Assembly (NCBI RefSeq): GCF_012489685.1
Contig: NC_080041.1
Span: 102,765,760 to 102,829,759 of the forward strand
Length of the DNA stretch: 64,000 nt
Direction: 5' to 3'
Source of the DNA: Lotus japonicus
Taxonomy: Eukaryota; Streptophyta; Magnoliopsida; Fabales; Fabaceae
The position numbers and the translations under genes are program-made. Shown here one piece after another: positions 1 through 10,500 of this stretch; the stretch's first letter is position 1; each line of letters begins with the position of its first letter. The notes below the pieces were generated by a model, which saw only the letters and a list, made by a program, of their open reading frames with translations, was not told the DNA's origin and searched no databases.

Positions 1-1738
1 ATCAAGTGTCTCGACGGTTGGCTTCCTGGAAGAGTCGTCTGTTGAATACTGCTGGTCGCATTTGCCTAGCTAAATCCGTTCTTGCAGCCATTCCCACATA
101 TACCATGCAGGTTGTGTGGCTTCCCAGGAGAACTACGACGTGCCTTAATAGAATCACTCGAAGTTTTATCTGGTCTAGAAATTCTGGGGGGAAGGGTTGG
201 CATTTGTTAAATTGGGAGACTTTGGTCTTACCCAAGCATGCTGGGGGTGTTGGTATGAGGGATGTTGCTCATGCTAATACCTCTCTAATGGGGAAGCTTG
301 TTTGGTCTCTCCTTCAGAATTCTGAGAAACTTTGGGTCCGGGTGTTGGCTCATAAGTATCTTGGTAATGGGTCGGTGCTAGAGGCAACAACGAGCCCGAG
401 CTCTTCTTCTCTCTGGAAAGGAGTATTAAAGGCTAGGGATGTTTTGAAAACGGGGTTTTGAATTCAAGTTGGGTAATGGAAGGACCTCGTTTTGGTTTGA
501 AGATTGGTCCGACCATGGAGCTTTGGGGCGGTGCATCCCTTTCATTCATATCTCTGATTCTGCTTTGACGCTGGCGGATGTGTTAGTGAATGGTTCCTGG
601 AATATATCGCGGCTAGCTACCATTGTTCCGGAATATGTCCAGCAACGTCTTGTGGAAATCCAACCTCAGACAAGGGCTAATATTGATGACCATTGGGTTT
701 GGAAGCATAGCTCGAAAGGAGTGTATACAGCGTCAGATGCTTATGCCTGGATGTGCCATTCTGGACCCCAGCTCCCTTCAGCAGATTCTTGGTCGTGGCT
801 TTGGAAGACACGAGCTCCTGAGAAGGTTCGTGTGTTTCTGCTCCCTACTTTTGCATGGTGTGATCCAGGTTAATAGCCATAGATTTCGTTGCCATCTCGC
901 AAATTCTCCTGCTTGCCCCCGGTGTTCACACCATCTTGAGGATGGGCTTCACTGTCTTCGTGATTGTCCCTATTCGCGGGAAGTCTGGTCCTAGGTTGAA
1001 CGCGCTCAACTGGTCGAGGTTTGCAGCTGATAATGTGAAGGACTGGGTTCGTTACCAGGTACAGGGGCCTCATGCGACGTTATTTGTCGCGGCCATATGG
1101 GGTCTTTGGCGTTGGAGAAATATCTCAGTGCTAGGAGATAATGATTGGACTGTTGATGTAGTGGTTCGTTGGATTCTCCAAGAGCGTAAGGAGTATGAGA
1201 TGTGGCTTGGGAACGGGACAGGTCTCGAGGCAGGTACGGAAGTTGTTCGATGGAAGCTCCCCCCATCTGGTTATTTGTAGAGCTCAATACTGATGGGGCC
1301 TATAGTCATAGCCAGCAGCGTATGGGGTGTGGAGGGCTTGTTAGAGACACTGGCGGAGCTTGGGTTAAAGGCTTTATGGCTGGTAGTGTGGAGGGGATCC
1401 TCTTATGGCAGAGATCCTAGCTTTGAAGATGGGCCTTACCCTCTTGTGGGATAATGGCATTAGATATGCATTGTGTGAAGTGGACTGCAAGGAGATTGTT
1501 GACACGCTACATGGTGATCATTACCACTTTCATCAGCTAGCTACTGAGTTTGGGGAGATTAAGACGTTGATGAATCAAGAATGGACCATCCAGATTACTC
1601 ATATTCCTCGTAGTGCGAATGATGCAGCTGACTGTCTAGCAGAGCTGGGAGCTGTCCGCCAGTGTAACATTCTTTGGTTGGAGGATCCTCCTCCTGAGCT
1701 TAATCCATCTTGGCTAGGGATCTGTTAGCCTTGTAGCT
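1..1738 (+). mobile_element. Second copy of LINE 3' region (RT end, zf-RVT, RNase H), probably redundant contig
   Basis: This stretch matches 10025-11759 base for base as far as I can read, with no substitutions seen but seven single-base insertions or deletions, for example an extra t near 461, an extra c near 843 and near 991, and a missing g near 1388. They break the reading frame into pieces (6-461, 469-873, 936-1280, 1405-1728). Encoded are the end of the reverse transcriptase, the zinc-binding reverse transcriptase domain and the RNase H domain. It stops two bases after the LINE stop codon, directly at a run of N. Indels without substitutions point to sequencing error in a duplicate low-coverage contig rather than an older genomic copy; a very recent second insertion cannot be excluded. 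Confidence 0.85.
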
Positions 1739-1838
1739 NNNNNNNNNNNNNNNNNNNNNNNNNNNNNNNNNNNNNNNNNNNNNNNNNNNNNNNNNNNNNN
1801 NNNNNNNNNNNNNNNNNNNNNNNNNNNNNNNNNNNNNN
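1739..1838. other. Assembly gap of 100 N
   Basis: Exactly 100 unknown bases, the conventional size for a gap of unknown length. Order and distance between 1-1738 and the rest are therefore not secured by sequence. Confidence 0.99.
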
Positions 1839-2144
1839 ACTCAATACATTACCTGAAGGAAAGCAACTATTTCCGAGGGAGCATTATCCACCTAGGTAAC
1901 ATTAGGATAATCAATTTTGCAACAAAATCAACAGTCTGATTACCAGTTCTTCTATATAATAAAAGATAAAGAAAAATACTCAAAGCCGACCCTAAGACCT
2001 TTACAATCATGCAAAACCAAAGCAAAGTAAGAGACCACATGACCCTGTTTGTGCTAATTAATCTGAAGATTGGTCTAATTAATGACTTGAGAACCAAGAC
2101 CGTTTTCTTTGCTTTACTGTCATCTGTTAATTTAGAGATTTGAG
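1839..2144 (-). other. Intergenic; possible faint LINE RNase H tail
   Basis: No intact gene. On the minus strand around 1880-1960 one frame reads RRTGNQTVDFVAKL, which loosely resembles the end of LINE RNase H domains (a GN-x-AD-x-x-A-x-L pattern), followed by a stop near 1867. The match is short and degraded, so the assignment is weak. Confidence 0.25.
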
Positions 2145-2321
2145 TCGGCCTAGCGTCGACATGAACGACGATAAACTTTGTGTCAGCAAGCTGGCGACTC
2201 AACAAAATTAGCTTCGATCTTTTTAACCTCTACCTTGACGCCAAATCGCTTGTAGCGTCAGTTGTTGGCATGTTAGCGTCGGTTTCTAATCGACACTACT
2301 ATACATTTTTTTCTTGTAGTG
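2145..2321 (-). mobile_element. CACTA (En/Spm-like) transposon end
   Basis: The segment ends with TTTTTTTCTTGTAGTG, the inverse complement of the CACTACAAGAAAAAA terminus typical of plant CACTA elements. Immediately inside are short repeated motifs on both strands (tagcgtcg, gcgtcgac, tagcgtca), as expected for subterminal repeats. The other end was not found; it may lie in or beyond the gap. The element is adjacent to a copia remnant that starts at 2325. Confidence 0.6.
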
Positions 2322-2324
2322 ATT

Positions 2325-2681
2325 TCATGACATGCATTTTAACAACAACCCCCAACAAGACAAATATGGTCTAGTGCAAACCTGAGCATACATTAGACTA
2401 GCCGCAACGCTAGTATAAGGAATATTCTCCATAAAGGTATTTTCAACATCATTTCTAGCACATTCATCCTTAGACAACTTAACCCCTTTGAAAATAGGGA
2501 CATCACCAAGCCTACAATGCTCCATATTAATACATTATAAAAACTTATCAATGTAAGATTTTCTGAGATAAACCCAAAAGCATACAAGACTTCTCTATGC
2601 ATCTCTAGCCCCATAACAAAAGAAGCTTCACTAAGATTCTTCGTGTCAAAACATATTGACAACATATTCTTGGTCTCAACA
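2325..2681 (-). pseudogene. Ty1/copia reverse transcriptase remnant
   Basis: Two minus-strand frames together carry copia RT signatures: KNLSEASFVMGLEMHREV in one frame and IPYTSVAASLMYAQVCTRPY in the other, in the order expected of the C-terminal half of copia RT. A frameshift separates them. Only about 120 codons survive, with no LTR or other domains. Both edges abut CACTA termini (2321 and 2683). Confidence 0.75.
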
Positions 2682-2682
2682 A

Positions 2683-2960
2683 CACTACAAGAAAAAAGGT
2701 ATTACCGAGGGTCAAACACCATCTATAACCACAAAAAGTCGGTAATTGTTTTTTTTTTCACAATAAAACTCTTTTTTGCTAGGTAAAAATGTTACTTTTT
2801 TGAAAGCTTCATCCATAGAAATAGTATCACTATCCGAAGCAAAAGGAGAATTGTGAGTAAGATGGTCTGCAAACTCGGTATTTATAGGTTACTAACGGAT
2901 GGTTTTATCCAAACTTACCGACAACTTTTTCTGAAATATCGTTACTGAAGCCTTTTTTTG
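2683..2960 (+). mobile_element. CACTA transposon start (5' terminus)
   Basis: CACTACAAGAAAAAAGG at 2683 is a canonical CACTA terminus. Inside are repeated accga/tcggta motifs (taccgaggg, gtcggtaattg, ctcggtattta, cttaccgac) resembling subterminal repeats; they differ from those of the end at 2321, so this is a different family. The right boundary is not recognised; 2960 is approximate, where the motifs stop. Confidence 0.55.
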
Positions 2961-3187
2961 GGATACTTATATGGTTTTTTTTTTCTAGTTAAGTTGAAAG
3001 TTTTATTGGATGAAAATTAGTCGATAATACAAAGGACACTCAACAAAGTGATCATAGTCCCCTTCAATAGTACATAGAAAAACCTAAAAAAAAACACCTT
3101 GGAATCAAATTGCTTTGGCACCCCCACAAGAAAAACTTTTAAAATACAGCACCTAATAAACACCTGCACAAAATGAAGTATGCAGGA

Positions 3188-3824
3188 TATGGGTGTTCAT
3201 AACCGAACCAATCCAAACAAAACCGACAAACCGATCAAAAAAACCGATATCCAATCAAACCGAAAACCGAACGGACTGGAAATTGAAAAAACCGAAATTA
3301 TTTATTGGATCGGATCGGATTTCGGATTTGATTTCCAAAACCGAACCAATCCAATCCAAACCGAACATTCACAAATATGTTTACTTTTAGTTATACATGT
3401 TTATTGTTTATATATTGATTATATCACACATGCTTATTTATAAAATTACGTTTTAATAAAAAAAGTTCAAGTAATTATTTGAACTATATACATGTATCAA
3501 AGTAAACAATTATAATCATAATTTAAAAATATGTTACTATGTTATAATTTATGAATGGTATATTAATGTTATAAATTATGTATCGTTGTATTTATCATAT
3601 ATTATATATTTTTAAAATTTATACAACACAATTTCAAAGTATAAAAAAGTGAAACAAAAACCGAATAATCCAATCCAATCCAAACCGCTATAGATTGGAT
3701 CGGATTGGTTCGGATTTGAATTTAGTAAAAAATCCATTGGATGACAAAATCATAAAATCGATGAGATCAGATCGGATGATTTTTCTCCTCAAAACCGATC
3801 CAATCCAATCCACGAACACCCCTA
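3188..3824. mobile_element. Non-autonomous hAT element with 8-bp TSD
   Basis: The flanks are a perfect 8-bp duplication, ATGCAGGA at 3180-3187 and 3825-3832. Terminal inverted repeats are TATGGGTGTTC on the left and, read inwards from the right, TAGGGGTGTTC. The TIR and TSD length fit the hAT superfamily. Both ends are packed with aaccgaaccaatcc and ggattggatcgg motifs, while the centre is AT-rich. No transposase is encoded, so mobilisation would need a partner element. Confidence 0.85.
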
Positions 3825-3832
3825 ATGCAGGA

Positions 3833-4584
3833 TAGACCCCAAGCAATCGACAAGGATCCTAACTTGGATCAAGCACCTAACAATCAAGACGAGAAGAGGC
3901 AACTGTCGGGGACCGAGATGAACATAACCCAACAAAAACAGAACTCATCTCGTCATTGGAGGGGACACAAATCAGAACGCGACATCGATCAAAAAGCGAA
4001 AGCATAAGAACTAGAACTGCACAACACGGAAAACAGCCCAAAACAAACAAAGACAAAGAGGAGTGCCGACGAGACATCCATTTTCAAAGCACAAAGCCAC
4101 AACGGTTGGGAGCAGCCAAAAATCCAAGGGAAGAACTACAAATCACTACTTCAAGCGCCTGGAACCCAACAACACCTCGCAGCATGATGCGACCTGCAAA
4201 GAACCGAAAAAACCCAAACTAAGGAGAGGAAACTCTACCTCCAGCAACACCCCAAACTTGCCATCACAGTCACCACTGCCAGCACAAACCTTGACCAAAA
4301 ACCGAATGGTTTTGGCCGCTACTAAATTTTGATTTTTTTTTAAGTTCGCAAAGTTTGTGGATGGCAGCAATTTTTCGAGATATTTATACAATACCGATGG
4401 GTTTGGACGTCAATAACTAAATTTTGAATTTTATTAAAGTTGGCAAAGTTTGTGGTAGGCAGTAACTTCAAAATAACTCCATTGCTGCTACCTCTACGCA
4501 AGTCTCTCCCTCTACAAACCGAAGCACCATAGGCGGCTGCCTTCAATACACAATCAGAAATGGTGAAGTTCTGGTAGACACATG
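3833..4584. other. Intergenic, with an imperfect direct repeat
   Basis: Short overlapping open frames occur but show no recognisable domain. At about 4312-4377 and 4404-4470 there is a roughly 65-bp imperfect direct repeat sharing actaaattttga and gcaaagtttgtgg. Function unknown. Confidence 0.4.
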
Positions 4585-4835
4585 GGAAGGTTGTGTTGTC
4601 CCATAATTCAGCCCATGGAAGCCAATGGGACCAAGTCTTAGGCTGTTCAGATGCAAACGTAAGTAAGTCTCCAAACACCTTTTGCAACTTGAATAACTCC
4701 CTCCAAAATATACTTACAATTAATATAGGATCCCAATCGCTCAATAAGGACTCCAGAATACCATGCAACTGCACTACCTCTTTGGCAAAAACTCCAGCTA
4801 TGCTATGATCTAGCTGTGTAGGGGTGCTTCAAGGA
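4585..4835 (-). pseudogene. Ty3/gypsy integrase remnant
   Basis: The minus strand reads VFAKEVVQLHGILES, then SDWDPILIVSIFWRELFKLQ, then FASEQPKTWSHWLPWAEL, in family order for the integrase core and its C-terminal extension. The stretch normally lying between the FWRELFKLQ and FASEQPKTW motifs is missing, so an internal deletion joined them in frame. There is no LTR, RT or gag nearby. It is a dead fragment. Confidence 0.8.
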
Positions 4836-4847
4836 AGTGATATTTTT

Positions 4848-5090
4848 TTTTTGATAAGCAACAAATTATATTAAAAGACACAGGGGTGCCTGCCCAAGTC
4901 AATATAGAAACAGATTACATTGCAAAGTTGAAAAATCACAAAGCAGTAGAAAGTGGGAAAAGATAGAAAGAGGACAGGGGGAAAACAGAGGATAACAGAG
5001 GAAGTTGCACAGCCAAGATTTGTAAGCAAGTGAGAACTGGAAACCGACCCAGAGATGCTCAGTGATCAATACGCCAGTCATAGCAGCAGA
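4848..5090 (-). mobile_element. Possible retroposon 3' end with poly-A (minus strand)
   Basis: A t-run at 4848-4857 is followed by gataagcaacaaattatatt, which on the minus strand reads as a 3' untranslated end followed by a poly-A tail. This is the usual look of a truncated LINE or similar retroposon. No coding part is recognised. Confidence 0.35.
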
Positions 5091-5377
5091 GTTGCCATTC
5101 TATTTTCATTTTTACATAGGTTCTTCATATCAGCATTGTTGAAGGTCTTTAGAATTATTTAATTTTTGCATCCATTCTTGTATTTTTCGAAAGCAAAGCA
5201 TCATACTGAATAAAATAGAAAGGCATAAAAAGGTGGAAACACTATCAACATCACAATATCACCAAGGGCTGTCATGATCATGAAATAGGTGATGATGATA
5301 TACAGCAAATATTTCTCTTTCTCACATGTGTTCATCGAGACTGACTCTACCTTAGCTAGCTGTAAACTGTAAAGATA

Positions 5378-5560
5378 GACCTTGGGCTCTTAAATGACCT
5401 CAATTCCATTGATAGGCTTATGGTGGAAGTTGCTTGCTTGGGAGTTGCTCACATTTATAGAGAATCTAATTCGGTGGCCGATTATCTGGCTAGATTGGGA
5501 CGCGATAGAGAGACTCCGCTGTGGGAAAATAATAAAGTGTTTTGTTTAAAAAAGAAAATA
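5378..5560 (+). pseudogene. LINE RNase H 3' remnant
   Basis: The plus strand from 5378 translates without a stop to a segment containing GVAHIYRESNSVADYLARLG, the conserved end of the RNase H domain of plant LINEs (Arg-Glu-x-Asn...Ala-Asp...Leu-Ala-x-Leu). Upstream domains are absent, as expected for a strongly 5'-truncated LINE copy. It is not part of the element at 7508-11800. Confidence 0.7.
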
Positions 5561-5801
5561 CAGCAATAAAGCACAAAAGCATACCCAAACTAACACCTTT
5601 GATCCAACAAAAATAATCAATAGACAATCCAACTGATTACTGATCTATTTTTTATCTTAGATAGAATAGAACCGATTGATCAAGAGATGTTGATTAAACA
5701 AAACAAAAAAAAAAAAGGATGGCAATACAGCAAAGAAACTGTTTGGTTTCCAAGTCATATTATTCTACCAATATCCAAAACAGAAAGATGCATAATTATA
5801 C

Positions 5802-6593
5802 GACTCTTTTACCACCATAGTGTAGTTTTGAAACTTATTTACCATTATAGTGTACTTTTTTTTTTATTTACCAAAGCAGTATAAATCGCCACTAAGAGTG
5901 GCGATACATATATATTTTTTTGCTTTTTTTTAAGAAATCGCCACTTACATTGGCGACACTTTAAATTATTATTATATTTTTAAGAAATCGCCACTACCAG
6001 AGGCGACACCTAAATTTTTTTATTTTTTGACTTTCTATTTTAGTGACGGAAACAAACCCGTCACAAAAGCCTGGTAAATAATTGAAAGGAATCAGTGACA
6101 GAATATGGAGAAAGAACTTTTCCGTCACAAAGGACTTAATGACGAATTTTATTTATGACGAAGTCTATTACATCCCAAAATCCAAGAGAACAATATTAAA
6201 TAAATTAGCGACGGATATTTGAAAAGGGATTCTTCCGTCGCAAAAGGGTTAGCGATGAAATATGTTTTTTGTGACGGATAGTTTCTCAATCCATGTTCTG
6301 TCACTAATTCTTTTAAATCATATACCAGGATTTTGTGACGGATTTCTTTCCGTCACTAAAATAGATAGTCAAAAAAATAAAAAATATGGTGTCGCCACTA
6401 CCAGTGGCGATTTCTTAAAAAATATTAATAATTTAAAGTGTCGCCATTCACAATGACGATTTCTTAAAAAAAAACAAAAAATATATATATCGCCACTTCG
6501 AGTGGCGATTTACACTAGTTTAGTAAATAAAAAAAAAAGTTACACTATAATGGTAAATATGTTCCAAAACTGCACTATGGTGGTAAAAAAGTC
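5802..6593. mobile_element. Mutator-type foldback element built of short hairpins
   Basis: Long terminal inverted repeats (roughly 250-290 bp each) begin GACTCTTTTACCACCATAG on the left and, read inwards, GACTTTTTTACCACCATAG on the right. Flanks TAATTATAC (5793-5801) and GAATTATAC (6594-6602) agree in 8 of 9 positions, fitting a Mutator-like 9-bp TSD. Each arm holds three short hairpins of the type TCGCCACT-loop-AGTGGCGA, and the centre holds several GTGACGG-loop-CCGTCAC hairpins. No transposase is present. Confidence 0.75.
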
Positions 6594-7494
6594 GAATTAT
6601 ACATTCTTGATTCTTATACGAGTATAAGATTGTCTAGTTCAATCCCTTCAGCTTGAAGCTTTCCAAGGATTCTTTCACGGCCATCTTAAAACCATTTTGG
6701 ATAAAATCATGAAATAAACAACCTAAATTGTAATCAAATCTAAAATTTAAAAAGGTACTAAAAAAATATAGATAAAAACTATCAAAATCTAGCAAATCAC
6801 AATAAAAACTCATAAAATTCTGAATTAATTAAAAATCCGAAAATTCAATTAAAATACCATAAAAATTAATTAATACTCTAAAAATAAATCAAAAATAAAT
6901 TAAGATAAAATCAAGAAATAAACAACATAAATCCTAATCAATTATAAAATTTAAAAATGTATTTTTTTATGAAAATTAACCTGAGAATGACACGTGGAAT
7001 TTTTTTTATGAGAATGACGCGTCACTAAATCAACCTGATAGAAGTTCTTCTTTTCTAATAAAAGTTCTTCTTTTCTAATATATATTGATTGATTGATATT
7101 GATATTAATATTGATTGATTGATGATATTGATTGATATTGATATTAATATTGATATTAATATTAATATTAATATTAATATTGATATTGATGATTTTTGAC
7201 ATTTAATTAACTAATAATTCTGCAAAAAAAATTAACTTATAATTAAAAACAATACGTTTTGTTTAAAAAAATCAAATCATCCTAAATTATCATGATAGGT
7301 TGTTATATTTAACCTATATACATAATGGGGTTATATGTATTTAACCAATCTTATGTATACTTTCAAAAAAAAAAATCTTATGTATATTCTTTTCTTTTTT
7401 TCGGAAACATCAAATCATAGATATATTTTGTTTCAAAATCAATCAATCTTGATATATTTTTGTTTTAAAATCAAATCATCCTAATCTACATAAA
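6594..7494. repeat. AT-rich intergenic DNA with an attgat/attaat microsatellite (about 7075-7195)
   Basis: No gene is seen. At 7075-7195 the sequence is a degenerate array of attgat, attaat and atattg hexamers, preceded by a duplicated agttcttcttttctaata motif (about 7036 and 7060). An apparent Ile-Asn repeat frame across it is a by-product of the array. Confidence 0.7.
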
Positions 7495-7507
7495 GGGACT
7501 CATGGGT

Positions 7508-10500
7508 TGGTAGTGCCCATGCCTCTGTTCGACCGCCAGAGGGTGGATGTATGCAAAAAGAAGATGCCACAAGCAAGGATGGGAGTACGAATTCAGATGG
7601 CAAGATGCGACGGGAACGAGAGAGGAGTTTATCTCCTGGGGCCTCTAAGAGGTCTAGTTAAGAGACCTACCACCCTCTCCAAGTTTTTAATGTTAGGGTT
7701 CGAAGATTTTTCTATCTTTGTGTGGAATGTTAGAGGAGCGCTAAGCTCTAATGCTAAGCTTGCTCTCAAAGAGTATATTAGAGTGAATAGACCAGACATT
7801 GTAGTCTTGGTTGAGACCCACTGTCAGTTCCATAGGGCCCAACGGTTCTGGAGGGCACAGGGTTTCTTGCCTAGTTGCATTGTTGAAGCTACTGGGCACA
7901 GTGGAGGAATCTGGGTATTGTGCCACCAAGGCTCAAATGCTCGTATTTCTTTGGTGGATTCTATGGCTCAGATTGTAACCTTTGATATTGAGATAGGTGC
8001 TTTCTCTTGGACTTGTTCTGCAGTTTATGCAAGCCCTATACCAGTCAATCGTGAAGCGTTATGGGGATACATGGCTCAACTTCGAGATAGGGTAACAAAA
8101 CCTTGGATGGCAGTAGGAGACTTTAATGAGGTTCTTTATCCCTCTGAGGTCCGAGGAGGAGCTTTTACCCAAGGCAGGGCGTTGCTCTTTGCTGAGGCTC
8201 TTGAGAATTGTGACATGCTTGACCTTGAGGCTAAGGGCGGTTTGTTTACTTGGCACAGGAAGGAGATAGGCATACTGAGCATTTCCAAGCGTCTTGATAG
8301 AGCTATTGCTGATTGTTCTTGGCGTTTGACTTTCCCAGAAGCATATGTGGAAGTCTTGACTCGAGTTTATTCGGATCACAATCCTCTCTTGGTCCGTTGC
8401 CATGCTCCTTCTCCTAGCCCCATGGAACGTCCTTTCCGTTTTCTGGCTGCCTGGGTGGACCACGAGGAGTACCGAGGAGTCGTGGCTAATGCTTGGAGAA
8501 GCCTGGGAGGTGATGTCCAAGGTAAGCTCTCTCGGGTCCAAACAGATTCACTATGGTTTAATAAGCATACCTTTGGAAATATTTTCCAAAGGAAACGACA
8601 TGTAGAGGGCAGACTTAAAGGCATTCAAAGAGATCTTGATATGGAAGTTCGCCCTAGCATGGTTCGTTTAGAGGCCCAGTTACAAGGAGAGTATCGGGAG
8701 ATTCTTCGTCAAGAGGAACTCCTTTGGTACCAGAAGTCCCGTGAGCAATGGGTGCGCTTTGGGGATAGGAACACTAATTTCTTTCACGTTCAAACGGTAA
8801 TTCGGCGTAAGAGGAATAAGATCCACAGGCTGCTCCTTAGAAATAACACGTGGAGTACAGATGAGGCAACACTAAGGACGGAGGCCCAGGGTTTTTTCCA
8901 GGAGCTTTTTGGTGCTGCTAGGGATGGCATTCATCATGAGTACGAGGTGAGCAACATGCCTCATATCCCGAATGTGTGTGCTGCAGCTTTGCTTGAACCT
9001 GTGTCTCTTGAAGAGGTTCGGCGAGCTCTTTGGTCTATGAAGTCTTTCAAGGCCCCTGGGCCGGATGGTTTCCAACCAGTGTTTTTCAAGAAGTATTGGG
9101 ACATTGTGGGTCAGGATATTTGGAGGTTGGTGAGCTCTGCATTTTCTTCAGGTTCTATTGAACCTTCTCTTGCAGAAACCCTGGTGGTGCTTATTCCAAA
9201 GGTAGATGTACCTACTAATATCAAGGAATTCCGTCCGATAAGTTTATGTAATGTGACCTATAAGATCATTACGAAGGTCTTGGTTGCTCGTATCAGGCCC
9301 TTCTTGGATTAGTTTATTGGGCCTCTCCAGTCCAGTTTTGTTCCTGGGAGAGGAACAACCGATAATGCAATTCTTGCTCATGAGGTGATCCACCACCTAA
9401 ATAATTCCCATGCAAAAAAGGGGTCCATGGCGCTAAAGATTGATCTAGAAAAAGCATATGACAAGCTTTCTTGGAGTTTTTTGGAAGGTACCCTTAGGGA
9501 CTTGCACTTCCCGGATAGCATTGTGAGATTGATCATGAGTTGTGTGACTTCGTCTCGTTTGGCTCTTTTGTGGAATGGCTCTAAATTGCCTTGGTTCTCT
9601 CCAGGGAGGGGATTGCGTCAGGGTGATCCCATGTCCCCGTATCTTTTTGTCATGTGCATGGAAAAATTATCTGTTCGTATTCAGAATGCGGTTCATGACC
9701 AGATTTGGCACCCGATTAGTGTTTCAAGAGGAGGCCCATCTCTTTCCCACTTGTTCTTCGCGGATGATGTTCTATTATTTTGTAAAGCTGAGCATAATCA
9801 AGTTGAGCTTGTGGCTAGGATGCTTGGGGAGTTTGGTGAAGCGTCTGGTTTGTATGTTAATGTTGCAAAGTCTAAGGCTCTTTGTTCTCGTGGGGTTCCC
9901 GCAACTCTTAGGAGAAATTTAATGGATTCTTGCCCTATCCCTTTTACTCGTGACCTTGGTAAGTACCTAGGATTTCCCTTGGCAAGCGGCCGTGCTTCTC
10001 ATGACAAGTTTAAGTTCTTAATTGATCAAGTGTCTCGACGGTTGGCTTCCTGGAAGAGTCGTCTGTTGAATACTGCTGGTCGCATTTGCCTAGCTAAATC
10101 CGTTCTTGCAGCCATTCCCACATATACCATGCAGGTTGTGTGGCTTCCCAGGAGAACTACGACGTGCCTTAATAGAATCACTCGAAGTTTTATCTGGTCT
10201 AGAAATTCTGGGGGGAAGGGTTGGCATTTGTTAAATTGGGAGACTTTGGTCTTACCCAAGCATGCTGGGGGTGTTGGTATGAGGGATGTTGCTCATGCTA
10301 ATACCTCTCTAATGGGGAAGCTTGTTTGGTCTCTCCTTCAGAATTCTGAGAAACTTTGGGTCCGGGTGTTGGCTCATAAGTATCTTGGTAATGGGTCGGT
10401 GCTAGAGGCAACAACGAGCCCGAGCTCTTCTTCTCTCTGGAAAGGAGTATTAAAGGCTAGGGATGTTTTGAAAACGGGGTTTGAATTCAAGTTGGGTAAT

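Noticed and set aside
3825..4332. Lys/Asn/Pro-rich small ORFs on both strands
   Set aside because: Overlapping frames without domain, coding bias or splice support.
6951..7202. Ile-Asn repeat protein on the minus strand
   Set aside because: Product of the attgat/attaat microsatellite; no start context or homology.
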